Assembly (NCBI GenBank): GCA_947500275.1 | Contig: CANMSW010000097.1 | Coordinates: 1 to 7,939 of the forward strand | DNA length: 7,939 nt | Direction of reading: 5' to 3' | DNA from: Bacteriovoracaceae bacterium | GTDB lineage: Bacteria > Bdellovibrionota > UBA1018 | In this document: positions 1-5,120 of the stretch, in pieces | How positions within the stretch are numbered: the stretch's first letter is position 1 | How the letters are laid out: every line of letters starts with the position of its first letter | Position numbers and translations under genes: made by a program | The notes under the pieces: generated by a model | Seen by the model: the letters and a program-made list of their open reading frames with translations, nothing else | What the model was told of the DNA's origin: nothing | Databases searched by the model: none

Positions 1-348
1 CTTGAGGCTTCCCGGGTTGCTATGACCCGTTCCGTAAAACGGGGCGGTCAGATTTGGGTTCGTATTTTCCCGAATAAGCCAGTGACGAAAAAGGCTGCTG
101 AGACCCGAATGGGTTCCGGTAAAGGCAACGTGGAAGAGTGGGTAGCTGTTATTAAGCCGGGCCGGGTTATCTTCGAAATGTCGGGGATTCCTCAGGTGGA
201 GGCCTTCAAGGCGCTTCAGTTGGCGAATAATAAATTGCCTTTGCACTGCAAGCCGATTAGCCGTGCATCCGAAGTACTCGCAAAAAAAGAAGTAGAGCGT
301 GCACGTCAAACAAAGCTTGCGGCTAAAACGGCTGCGGCTAAGGCGTGA
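1..348 (+). CDS. rplP: 50S ribosomal protein L16, 5'-truncated by window edge
   Basis: The reading frame is open from base 1 and ends at TGA 346-348, giving 115 visible residues. L16 sits at the base of the central protuberance of the large subunit near the peptidyl-transferase centre and contacts A-site tRNA. The visible part holds the L16 signatures VKRGGQIWVRIFP, KPVTKKAAETRMG and GKGNVEEWVAV. The arginine of ETRMG (bases 106-108) lines up with the one hydroxylated in E. coli L16. An internal ATG at 22 is only a methionine inside the protein, because the L16-like residues LEASRVA precede it. After the usual end region (KLPLHCKPISR) about 27 more residues follow, rich in Ala, Lys and Arg, where E. 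coli L16 has only a few, so this is a C-terminal extension. rpmC follows 20 bases later. Identity is certain. Confidence 0.97.
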   Translation, partial: LEASRVAMTRSVKRGGQIWVRIFPNKPVTKKAAETRMGSGKGNVEEWVAVIKPGRVIFEMSGIPQVEAFKALQLANNKLPLHCKPISRASEVLAKKEVERARQTKLAAKTAAAKA

Positions 349-354
349 AGAAGT

Positions 355-364
355 AGAGGAGAGG
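355..364 (+). promoter_or_regulatory. Ribosome binding site of rpmC (supports GTG start)
   Basis: The purine run AGAGGAGAGG contains GGAG at 358-361, seven bases before the GTG at 369. It decides for that start over the in-frame ATG at 381 and over shorter forms that would remove the N-terminal extension. Confidence 0.75.
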
Positions 365-368
365 TCCT

Positions 369-686
369 GTGTCTCAAAAAATGGTGAAGAAGGTAGTTAA
401 AGCTTCAGCCGATGAAAGGACTGCACTCGCGTCTTCCCTTCAGGCTGAAATCGGAAAGGTGCGTACTCAGAAAGCTAAGAAAGTAATTAATCTTTCGGCT
501 ACTGAGTTGGCTTCCAAGTCCGCTTCGATTGAGGCTGAGCTCTTCAAAGCGCGCATGAAAAATTCGGTTGGCCAATTGGCCAATATTGCCTCGGTCTGGG
601 GCCTCCGTAAGGAGCTGGCTCGCGTAAAAACGCAGATCAGCCGCATGGAGAAATCCGGTCTTCTTAAGCAGAAGACTGGCGCCTGA
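369..686 (+). CDS. rpmC: 50S ribosomal protein L29 with N-terminal extension
   Basis: L29 lies at the polypeptide exit of the large subunit beside L23, where nascent-chain factors dock. Residues about 40-92 match the family: a first helix (LSATELASKSASIEAELFKA), then ARMKNSVGQLAN and LRKELARVKTQI. Most L29 proteins have 60-70 residues and this has 105, because about 39 residues (MSQKMVKKVVKASADERT and on to KAKKV) precede the core. The GTG start at 369 has a strong ribosome binding site seven bases upstream. A GTG at 459 would give a 75-residue protein of more normal size, but its purines (GGAAAG) directly abut the codon, so I keep 369. The extension is charged, likely helical, and not one I recognise. 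rpsQ starts 19 bases downstream. Confidence 0.94.
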   Translation: MSQKMVKKVVKASADERTALASSLQAEIGKVRTQKAKKVINLSATELASKSASIEAELFKARMKNSVGQLANIASVWGLRKELARVKTQISRMEKSGLLKQKTGA

Positions 687-705
687 TCGTTAGGGAGAAG
701 AAGTT

Positions 706-1071
706 ATGACCTCAAAAGAAAAAACGGCTAAGGCCCCAAAGAAAGCTGCGAAAGAAAAAGTAGCAGCCCCAGTGCAAGTAGTCGCAGCCGCACCTGCAGT
801 ATCCACGGTTCGCCGGGAGCTTGTAGGTACTGTTGTTAGTGACAAGATGCAGAAAACGATCGTAGTTAAGATCGATCGGCGTGTTCGTCACGGGCTCTAT
901 GCCAAATATGTGACTCACTCGCGCCGGTTTAAGGCTCACGATGAGACGAATCAAGCTCGTGTTGGCGACTTGGTAGTAGTCATTGAGTCCCGTCCGTTGA
1001 GCCGGGACAAGCGTTGGGCGCTTAAGAACATCGTTCGTCGCGCTGCGCAGGTAGGCGAACTGAAAGTCTAA
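706..1071 (+). CDS. rpsQ: 30S ribosomal protein S17 with Ala/Lys-rich N-terminal extension
   Basis: S17 is a primary 16S rRNA-binding protein of the small-subunit body with an OB fold. The core begins near residue 35 and shows RRELVGTVVSDKMQKTIVV, then RHGLYAKYVTHSRRFKAHDE, VGDLVVVIESRPLS and KRWALKNIVRRA, all typical of S17. The family is usually 80-90 residues and this is 121. The first 34 residues are low-complexity Lys, Ala, Pro and Val and probably disordered. The start ATG at 706 has AGGGAGAAGAAG upstream. The next in-frame methionine is inside the core (DKMQKT), so a shorter form would lose part of the fold unless it began at a GTG within the extension. Identity is certain; the exact start is very likely. 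Confidence 0.95.
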   Translation: MTSKEKTAKAPKKAAKEKVAAPVQVVAAAPAVSTVRRELVGTVVSDKMQKTIVVKIDRRVRHGLYAKYVTHSRRFKAHDETNQARVGDLVVVIESRPLSRDKRWALKNIVRRAAQVGELKV

Positions 1072-1105
1072 CTGGCACATTGAGCTGCTTTGAAGGGGAA
1101 TCCTT

Positions 1106-1474
1106 ATGATTCAGATGCGAACGAGACTGGATGTAGCCGATAACTCAGGCGCCAAATCAGTCATGTGTATCAAGGTGTTGGGTGGTACTAGGCGTCAATA
1201 CGCTACAGTTGGTGACGTAATTGTCGTCACTGTTAAAGATGCCACGCCTAACGCGAAAGTAAAAAAAGGTTCAGTTCTTAAGGCCGTTATCGTTCGGACC
1301 AAAAAGGAAGTGAACCGGGGTGATGGGACCTATATTCGTTTCGACACGAATTCTGCCGTTTTGATTAACGCCCAGAATGAGCCGATCGGAACGCGTATCT
1401 TCGGGCCAGTAGCACGGGAACTCCGGGCTAAGGCTTTTACGAAGATCATCTCTTTGGCACCAGAAGTTCTTTAA
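1106..1474 (+). CDS. rplN: 50S ribosomal protein L14
   Basis: L14 binds 23S rRNA at the subunit interface, takes part in intersubunit bridges, and is the docking site of the silencing factor RsfS in other bacteria. The protein has the standard 122 residues without extensions: MIQMRTRLDVADNSGAKSV at the start, CIKVLGG, VGDVIVVTVKDATP, VKKGSVLKAVIVRTKKEV, GTYIRFDTNSAVLI, and the ending GTRIFGPVARELR plus KIISLAPEVL. The start ATG has AAGGGGA about seven bases upstream. In most bacteria rplX follows directly; here the next gene is rplE after 62 bases. Confidence 0.98.
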   Translation: MIQMRTRLDVADNSGAKSVMCIKVLGGTRRQYATVGDVIVVTVKDATPNAKVKKGSVLKAVIVRTKKEVNRGDGTYIRFDTNSAVLINAQNEPIGTRIFGPVARELRAKAFTKIISLAPEVL

Positions 1475-1536
1475 GCGACAGGAGCGTAAGCGCCCCCAAA
1501 ATTAGGGATGCGTGAGTCCGCTCTGTGGAGGTAATT
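1475..1536 (+). other. rplN-rplE junction lacking rplX, with two alternative RNA folds
   Basis: This 62-base gap is where rplX (L24) normally lies; no KOW-type protein is encoded here in any frame. GGAGCG at 1481-1486 can pair locally with CGCCCC at 1491-1496 (TAAG loop, one mismatch). Alternatively it can pair with CGCTCT at 1519-1524 (one G-U pair), enclosing a small CCC/GGG stem (1495-1497 with 1505-1507). The long-range fold ends just before the rplE ribosome binding site at 1527-1531. In E. coli protein S8 represses the spc operon by binding the mRNA around the start of rplE. Whether this junction plays that part is inference; the pairings were drawn by eye. Confidence 0.4.
1527..1531 (+). 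promoter_or_regulatory. Ribosome binding site of rplE (supports GTG at 1537)
   Basis: GGAGG stands five bases before the GTG at 1537. An alternative GTG at 1525 overlaps this site and would place the purines inside the coding region, so 1537 is preferred. Confidence 0.75.
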
Positions 1537-2226
1537 GTGGCAGAAGCAGGAAGTACGGAAAAAAAAGCCGGAGCTAAGAAAGAGACAGCTGACAAAAAGT
1601 CAGTTGGCAAAGGTAAGAAGGCGGGCGCTGGATCTTCGGCGGTTAAAATCGCTGCGAAAGGTGAGACCAAGGTCTCTCCTTCAAAAGAGCCTCGTCTTCA
1701 AACCCATTATCGGGGCAAGGTTGTTCCTTCCTTGATGAAGCAATTCCAGTATGCAAACGCAATGGAAGTGCCACGTCTCGTGAAGGTTACCGTTAACTGC
1801 GCCGTGAAGGAAGCAGTTGGTAACCCAAAAGTTTTAGACAATGCATTAGAAGAGTTGACCTTAATCACTGGTCAAAAGCCAGTGATGACGCGCGCTCGTA
1901 AAGCAATTGCAGCGTTCAAAGTTCGCGAAGGTAACGCAGTAGGCGTTATGGTTACTCTTCGTCGTGCACGCATGTACGAGTTCCTCGATCGCCTTATGAA
2001 CGTAGCGCTCCCTCGGGTGCGTGACTTCAAAGGCGTGAATTCAAAATCGTTTGATGGTCGTGGGAACTATTCTCTAGGGATTCGTGAGCAGATTATCTTC
2101 CCAGAGATCAATTACGACAAGATTGACAAAGTTCGTGGTATGACCGTGACGATCACGACCACAGCTAAGAATAATGAGCAAGCTCGTGCAGTATTGACCG
2201 AGCTCGGAATGCCCTTCCGTAAATAA
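1537..2226 (+). CDS. rplE: 50S ribosomal protein L5 with Lys/Ala-rich N-terminal extension
   Basis: L5 binds 5S rRNA in the central protuberance and touches P-site tRNA and S13. With the GTG at 1537 the protein has 229 residues, against about 180 for the family. The core begins near residue 51 with EPRLQTHYRGKVVPSLMKQF. It continues with MEVPRLVKVTVN, LTLITGQKPVMTRARKAIAAF, KVREGNAVGVMVTLR, MYEFLDRLMNVALPRVRDF, SFDGRGNYSLGIREQ, IIFPEINYDKID, VRGMTVTITTTA and ELGMPF. The first 50 residues are Lys, Ala, Gly and Ser with no fold signature (for example KKSVGKGKKAGAGSS). Where most L5 proteins read LNMGVGEA this one has VNCAVKEA. The preceding gene is rplN rather than rplX. The stop TAA runs directly into the AAGGAG of rpsN. 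Confidence 0.95.
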   Translation: MAEAGSTEKKAGAKKETADKKSVGKGKKAGAGSSAVKIAAKGETKVSPSKEPRLQTHYRGKVVPSLMKQFQYANAMEVPRLVKVTVNCAVKEAVGNPKVLDNALEELTLITGQKPVMTRARKAIAAFKVREGNAVGVMVTLRRARMYEFLDRLMNVALPRVRDFKGVNSKSFDGRGNYSLGIREQIIFPEINYDKIDKVRGMTVTITTTAKNNEQARAVLTELGMPFRK

Positions 2227-2230
2227 GGAG
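2225..2230 (+). promoter_or_regulatory. Ribosome binding site of rpsN (supports TTG start)
   Basis: AAGGAG, sharing two bases with the rplE stop codon, stands seven bases before the TTG at 2238. No ATG or GTG at a suitable place would give a full-length S14. Confidence 0.8.
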
Positions 2231-2237
2231 AAAGCCT

Positions 2238-2423
2238 TTGTCTACCAAAGCTAAGAAAGAGAAAATTGGGCAGAAAGCGAAGTTTTCGACTCGTGTTCGA
2301 AATCGCTGTGTGCTCTGTGGGCGCCCACGTGCCTTTATGCGTAAGTTTAATGTTTGCCGGTTGTGCTTCAGAGGATTGGCTCTGAAGGGGCTGCTTCCGG
2401 GTGTTACCAAGTCGAGTTGGTAA
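2238..2423 (+). CDS. rpsN: 30S ribosomal protein S14, zinc-binding type, TTG start
   Basis: S14 belongs to the head of the small subunit and is needed for late assembly. The 61-residue length and the two CxxC pairs (C24 VLC27 and C40 RLC43) define the zinc-ribbon form rather than the longer cysteine-free form of E. coli. The ending LALKGLLPGVTKSSW is the standard C-terminus. The TTG at 2238 yields exactly the family length and follows an ideal AAGGAG. In many bacteria zinc-type S14 is exchanged for a cysteine-free paralogue under zinc limitation; no such paralogue is in this window. It lies 11 bases after rplE, which suggests translational coupling. Confidence 0.97.
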   Translation: MSTKAKKEKIGQKAKFSTRVRNRCVLCGRPRAFMRKFNVCRLCFRGLALKGLLPGVTKSSW

Positions 2424-2438
2424 GGTGAGGAATTACTT

Positions 2439-2837
2439 ATGGCAATGACTGATCCAGTTGCTGATTTGCTGACCCGGCTGAGAAATGCTGTTCGCGAACG
2501 GCATGAAAAAGTAGAAGTGCCGGCGTCTCGTTTGAAAGCTAACGTTATTCGCGTATTGAAAGAGGAAGGTTACATCAAGAATTTCCGCCTTCATCGCGAC
2601 GAAGGGATGCCTGTGATTAAGGTTTACCTTAAGTACACAGAGGATGGCCAAGGAGTCATCCGTGGTATTCGTCGTGTGAGTCGTCCTGGGCTACGTCGCT
2701 ATTGCGGCTATTCTGCGATCCCAAGGCCTCTATCAGGTGCGGGTATTGCGATTCTCTCGACCTCCAAGGGAGTGATGACGGGTCAACAAGCCCGCGCTCA
2801 GAAAATGGGCGGAGAAATTTTGGCAGAGGTCTGGTGA
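2439..2837 (+). CDS. rpsH: 30S ribosomal protein S8
   Basis: S8 is a primary binder of 16S rRNA helix 21 in the central domain and, in E. coli, the translational repressor of the spc operon. The protein has 132 residues, the usual length. It begins MAMTDPVADLLTRLRNA. The middle has VPASRLKANVIRVLKEEGYI and VIRGIRRVSRPGLR. The RNA-binding C-terminal part is GAGIAILSTSKGVMTGQQAR then GGEILAEVW, all diagnostic. Start ATG 2439 was chosen over the ATG two codons later because the family begins MSMTDP and because GGTGAGG lies at 2424-2430. rplF starts three bases after its stop. Confidence 0.98.
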   Translation: MAMTDPVADLLTRLRNAVRERHEKVEVPASRLKANVIRVLKEEGYIKNFRLHRDEGMPVIKVYLKYTEDGQGVIRGIRRVSRPGLRRYCGYSAIPRPLSGAGIAILSTSKGVMTGQQARAQKMGGEILAEVW

Positions 2838-2840
2838 TAT

Positions 2841-3383
2841 ATGTCACGCGTAGGAAAACAGCCTGTTAAGATTCTCTCTGGCGTCAAGGTTGATTTAAAG
2901 GGAACTACTCTTAAGGTGGAAGGCCCCAAGGGCAAGCTTGCTCACGAGATCCCACAGGGTGTCGTGGTTAAAGTTGTCGATGGCGCTTTGGTAGTTGATC
3001 GTGACGAGACGGCACCTAATGCTGCTGCTCTTCACGGGTTGACCCGTACTTTGATCCATAACATGGTTCATGGCGTGCACACCGGCTTCACAAAAGAGTT
3101 GGAAATTGTGGGAGTTGGCTATCGTGCTGCTACAAAAGGTCAGTCTCTTACGATGACTCTCGGTTACTCGCATCCAGTTGAGTACGAGCTTCCTCAAGGG
3201 ATTGCTGCCAAAGTAGAAAACAATACGAAAGTGATCGTATCCGGTGCGGATAAGATCCTCGTCGGAATGGTCGCTGCTAAGATCCGTTCGTTTAAGGAAC
3301 CTGAGCCTTATCAAGGCAAGGGCGTTCGTTATTCGGATGAGCACATCATTCGTAAGCAAGGCAAAGCTGCCGGTGCGAAGTAA
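2841..3383 (+). CDS. rplF: 50S ribosomal protein L6
   Basis: L6 binds 23S rRNA near the sarcin-ricin loop, close to the GTPase-associated region. At 180 residues it is about the family length. Its two related domains are visible: MSRVGKQPVKILSGVKVDLK, LKVEGPKGKLAHEIP and LHGLTRTLIHNMVHGV in the first; KELEIVGVGYRA, LTLGYSHPVEYELP-like residues and KIRSFKEPEPYQGKGVRYSDE in the second. The C-terminal tail is IIRKQGKAAGAK. The ATG lies three bases after the rpsH stop. The only good purines (GAGG 2826-2829, GGTGA 2833-2837) are inside rpsH, so translation is probably coupled to rpsH. Confidence 0.98.
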   Translation: MSRVGKQPVKILSGVKVDLKGTTLKVEGPKGKLAHEIPQGVVVKVVDGALVVDRDETAPNAAALHGLTRTLIHNMVHGVHTGFTKELEIVGVGYRAATKGQSLTMTLGYSHPVEYELPQGIAAKVENNTKVIVSGADKILVGMVAAKIRSFKEPEPYQGKGVRYSDEHIIRKQGKAAGAK

Positions 3384-3391
3384 GGTGAATT

Positions 3392-3769
3392 ATGGGTACT
3401 AAAATTCGTCGGCATACGAGTGAAAAGCTGAAAGTCAGAATGAAGCGGCGGACCCGGATTCGGGCACGCGTTGCTGGAACGGCTGAGCGGCCACGTTTGA
3501 GTGTTTTCCGCTCTAACCGTAACCTGTTTGTTCAGATTATTGATGATGCAAGCGCAACTACTGTGGTGGCAGCGTCGAGCTTGGACGAAGATTTCGGAGC
3601 TAAGTCCGGGACTAACATTGAAGGCGCGAAAGCCCTCGGTGTGTTGGTAGCTAAGCGGGCGTTGGCAAAGAAGATCGACAAAGTTGTGTTTGATCGAAGT
3701 GGATACCTCTATCACGGACGCGTTAAGGCATTTGCCGACGCGGCTCGTGAAGGTGGACTCCAATTCTAA
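3392..3769 (+). CDS. rplR: 50S ribosomal protein L18
   Basis: L18 joins L5 and L25 in binding 5S rRNA and carrying it into the central protuberance. The protein has 125 residues against a usual 115-120. It shows the basic N-terminal arm (RRHTSEKLKVRMKRRTRIRA), then ERPRLSVFRSNRNLFVQIIDD, the middle helix with NIEGAKALGVLVAKRAL, VVFDRSGYLYHGRVKAFADAA and the invariant ending REGGLQF. AAGGTGA stands just before the ATG and overlaps the end of rplF. Spacing to rplF is eight bases. Confidence 0.98.
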   Translation: MGTKIRRHTSEKLKVRMKRRTRIRARVAGTAERPRLSVFRSNRNLFVQIIDDASATTVVAASSLDEDFGAKSGTNIEGAKALGVLVAKRALAKKIDKVVFDRSGYLYHGRVKAFADAAREGGLQF

Positions 3770-3792
3770 CCTGAAGGACTGAGGAAGAACTC

Positions 3793-4320
3793 ATGGCATC
3801 GGCACAACAGAATCGTCAGCAAAGCTCCCGTCCTCAAGAAGAGATGGAGTTTGAAGATAAAGTAATCCATATCAACCGTTGCGCAAAAGTTGTTAAAGGT
3901 GGACGCCGTTTCAGCTTCGCAGCGATTGTTGTAGTGGGCGACAAGAAGGGTCGCGTTGGAGTGGGGCTGGGTAAAGCTGGCGAAGTTCCCGAGGCGATTA
4001 AGAAAGCGGGCAAGCAAGCGAAGAAGAATTTAATTACCGTGTCGCTCGAAGGAAGTACGATTCCTCACGAAGTGATCGGTCACTTTGGTGCAAGCCAAGT
4101 GTTGATGAAGCCGGCACCTGAGGGAACGGGAATCATCGCTTCATCTTCGATTCGCGCAATTCTCGAGGTAGCAGGGGTTCAGAATATTCTGACGAAGTCT
4201 CTGCGTCGTGATAACCCGCATAACGTTGTCCGTGCGACGCTGGAGGCCCTCCAGCAGCTTCGGACTTTCAATCAGATTGCTCAGGGCCGTGGCAAAACGG
4301 TGGCTGAGATCACCGGCTAA
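3793..4320 (+). CDS. rpsE: 30S ribosomal protein S5
   Basis: S5 lies at the mRNA entry side of the small subunit, affects decoding accuracy and helps form the spectinomycin site. The protein has 175 residues. After a Gln-rich start (MASAQQNRQQSSRPQ) comes the double-stranded-RNA-binding-like domain: DKVIHINRCAKVVKGGRRFS, VVVGDKKGRVGVGLGKAGEV and PEAIKKAGKQAKKN. The second domain follows: STIPHEVIGHFGASQVLMKP, GTGIIASSSIRAILEVAGV, ILTKSLRRDNPHNVVRATLE. The spectinomycin-loop residues K35-G36-G37 are intact, which argues against an S5 resistance change there. Position 117-119 reads SSS where many S5 proteins have two glycines. GAGGAAG precedes the ATG. Confidence 0.98.
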   Translation: MASAQQNRQQSSRPQEEMEFEDKVIHINRCAKVVKGGRRFSFAAIVVVGDKKGRVGVGLGKAGEVPEAIKKAGKQAKKNLITVSLEGSTIPHEVIGHFGASQVLMKPAPEGTGIIASSSIRAILEVAGVQNILTKSLRRDNPHNVVRATLEALQQLRTFNQIAQGRGKTVAEITG

Positions 4321-4330
4321 GGAGTAAAAG

Positions 4331-4528
4331 ATGACCTCCAAGAAACGGTCGATCACGATCAAACTGAAAAAAGGTACTGTCGCTTGCAATCCAAATCAGC
4401 GTGCGACGGTTAACGGACTCGGATTGAAGCGCCGGGAGCAGCAGGTGACGTTAGAAAACACACCTTCGGTTCGCGGAATGATCAAGAAGGTTCTGCACCT
4501 GGTAGAGGTTGTGGCTGAGACCCGCTAA
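4331..4528 (+). CDS. rpmD: 50S ribosomal protein L30
   Basis: L30 is a small protein bound to 23S rRNA domain II; several bacterial groups lack it, so its presence is informative. The 65 residues show SITIKLKKG at the start, then the diagnostic NQRATVNGLGLKRREQQVTL and ENTPSVRGMIKKVLHLVEV. The usual family piece SLIGRPEKQRAT appears as GTVACNPNQRAT. AAGGAG at 4319-4324 overlaps the rpsE stop and stands six bases before the ATG. The stop codon TAA lies in the loop region of a long hairpin (4513-4542). Confidence 0.96.
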   Translation: MTSKKRSITIKLKKGTVACNPNQRATVNGLGLKRREQQVTLENTPSVRGMIKKVLHLVEVVAETR

Positions 4529-4542
4529 GGCGGGGTCGAGCC
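4513..4542 (+). other. Hairpin over the rpmD stop codon, just before the rplO ribosome binding site
   Basis: GGCT 4513-4516 pairs with AGCC 4539-4542. Inside, after a small internal loop, GACCCGC 4519-4525 pairs with GCG-GGTC 4530-4537 (one bulged G at about 4532), leaving loop TAAG 4526-4529 that contains the rpmD stop. That is 11 base pairs, mostly G-C. No T run follows (next bases are TCAAGGAG), so it is not an intrinsic terminator. It ends a few bases before the rplO site AAGGAG at 4545-4550, so it could affect coupling of rplO to rpmD or be an RNase processing site; that role is inference. Confidence 0.5.
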
Positions 4543-4557
4543 TCAAGGAGAATTGAT

Positions 4558-5052
4558 ATGTTGAAGTTGAATACGATCCAAGCTCGACCAGGAGCAACTC
4601 AGAAGCGGAAGCGTTTGGGTCGCGGCTCAGGCTCTGGTCTCGGCCCTACGGCCGGTAAAGGTGATAAGGGTCAGCTTGCTCGCTCCGGCGGCAGTGTGCG
4701 ACCTGGCTTTGAAGGTGGTCAGATGCCACTTTATCGCCGTATCCCGAAACGTGGTTTCAAGAATCCTGGGCGTCGTACAGTCGCTATCGTCAATGTTGGC
4801 GATTTGAATCGGCTTCTCGGCAGTAAGGGTGGAGTAGTATCTCTAGAGACCTTGGCCGAGGCGAAGGCGATTAAGGGTGCATTCGATCGTTTAGCTGTGC
4901 TTGGGACGGGTGATGTCTCTGGCAAGTGGACGGTACGCGGTCATCGGGTTTCCGAGTCGGCTCGGGCGAAGATCGAAAATGCGGGAGGGTCTGTCGAGAT
5001 CCTCGCGATCCCTGGCCCTATTGCGCGTCCTAAAAAAGTAGCGAAGGCTTAA
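4558..5052 (+). CDS. rplO: 50S ribosomal protein L15
   Basis: L15 has a long N-terminal arm threaded into 23S rRNA and a globular domain on the solvent side, and acts late in large-subunit assembly. The protein has 164 residues against about 145-150. Visible signatures are the N-terminal RKRLGRGSGSGLGPTAGKG, the conserved KGQLARSGGSVRPGFEGGQM, PLYRRIPKRGF and KNPGRRTVAIVNVGDLNRL. The family GKGHKGQ motif appears as GKGDKGQ. The globular part runs to VEILAIPGPIARPKKVAKA, with a short basic tail. AAGGAG stands seven bases before the ATG. A strong terminator follows 29 bases after the stop, making this the last gene of the r-protein unit. Confidence 0.98.
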   Translation: MLKLNTIQARPGATQKRKRLGRGSGSGLGPTAGKGDKGQLARSGGSVRPGFEGGQMPLYRRIPKRGFKNPGRRTVAIVNVGDLNRLLGSKGGVVSLETLAEAKAIKGAFDRLAVLGTGDVSGKWTVRGHRVSESARAKIENAGGSVEILAIPGPIARPKKVAKA

Positions 5053-5081
5053 TTTAGGCTATATTTAGCAAGTAGTTCTGG

Positions 5082-5120
5082 CCGCAGCGACAATTTGACT
5101 TGTCGCTGCGGTTTTTTTTT
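5082..5120 (+). terminator. Rho-independent terminator between rplO and secY
   Basis: CCGCAGCGACAA (5082-5093) and TTGTCGCTGCGG (5100-5111) form a perfect 12-bp stem with a six-base loop TTTGAC. Nine T (5112-5120) follow directly. This is a textbook intrinsic terminator for + strand transcription. The other side has no T run in the reverse direction, so it acts one way. It stands 29 bases after rplO and 85 bases before secY. Confidence 0.93.

Noticed and set aside
712..1080. Reverse-strand open frame of 122 codons opposite rpsQ.
   Set aside because: Shadow of S17. The aromatic- and Cys-rich translation comes from complementing Lys/Ala codons.
1508..1534. Eight-codon mini-ORF (MRESALWR) ending on the rplE ribosome binding site, like a leader peptide.
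   Set aside because: It has no properly spaced ribosome binding site (its purines abut the ATG) and is short enough to occur by chance.
1537..1686. L5 N-terminal tail as an L24-L5 fusion.
   Set aside because: Fifty low-complexity residues show no KOW motif or strand pattern of L24, so a real fusion is not supported.
2895..3763. Long reverse-strand open frames opposite rplF and rplR (154 and 144 codons).
   Set aside because: They mirror strongly conserved genes on the + strand, match no family I recognise, and are explained by the biased codon use of r-protein genes.
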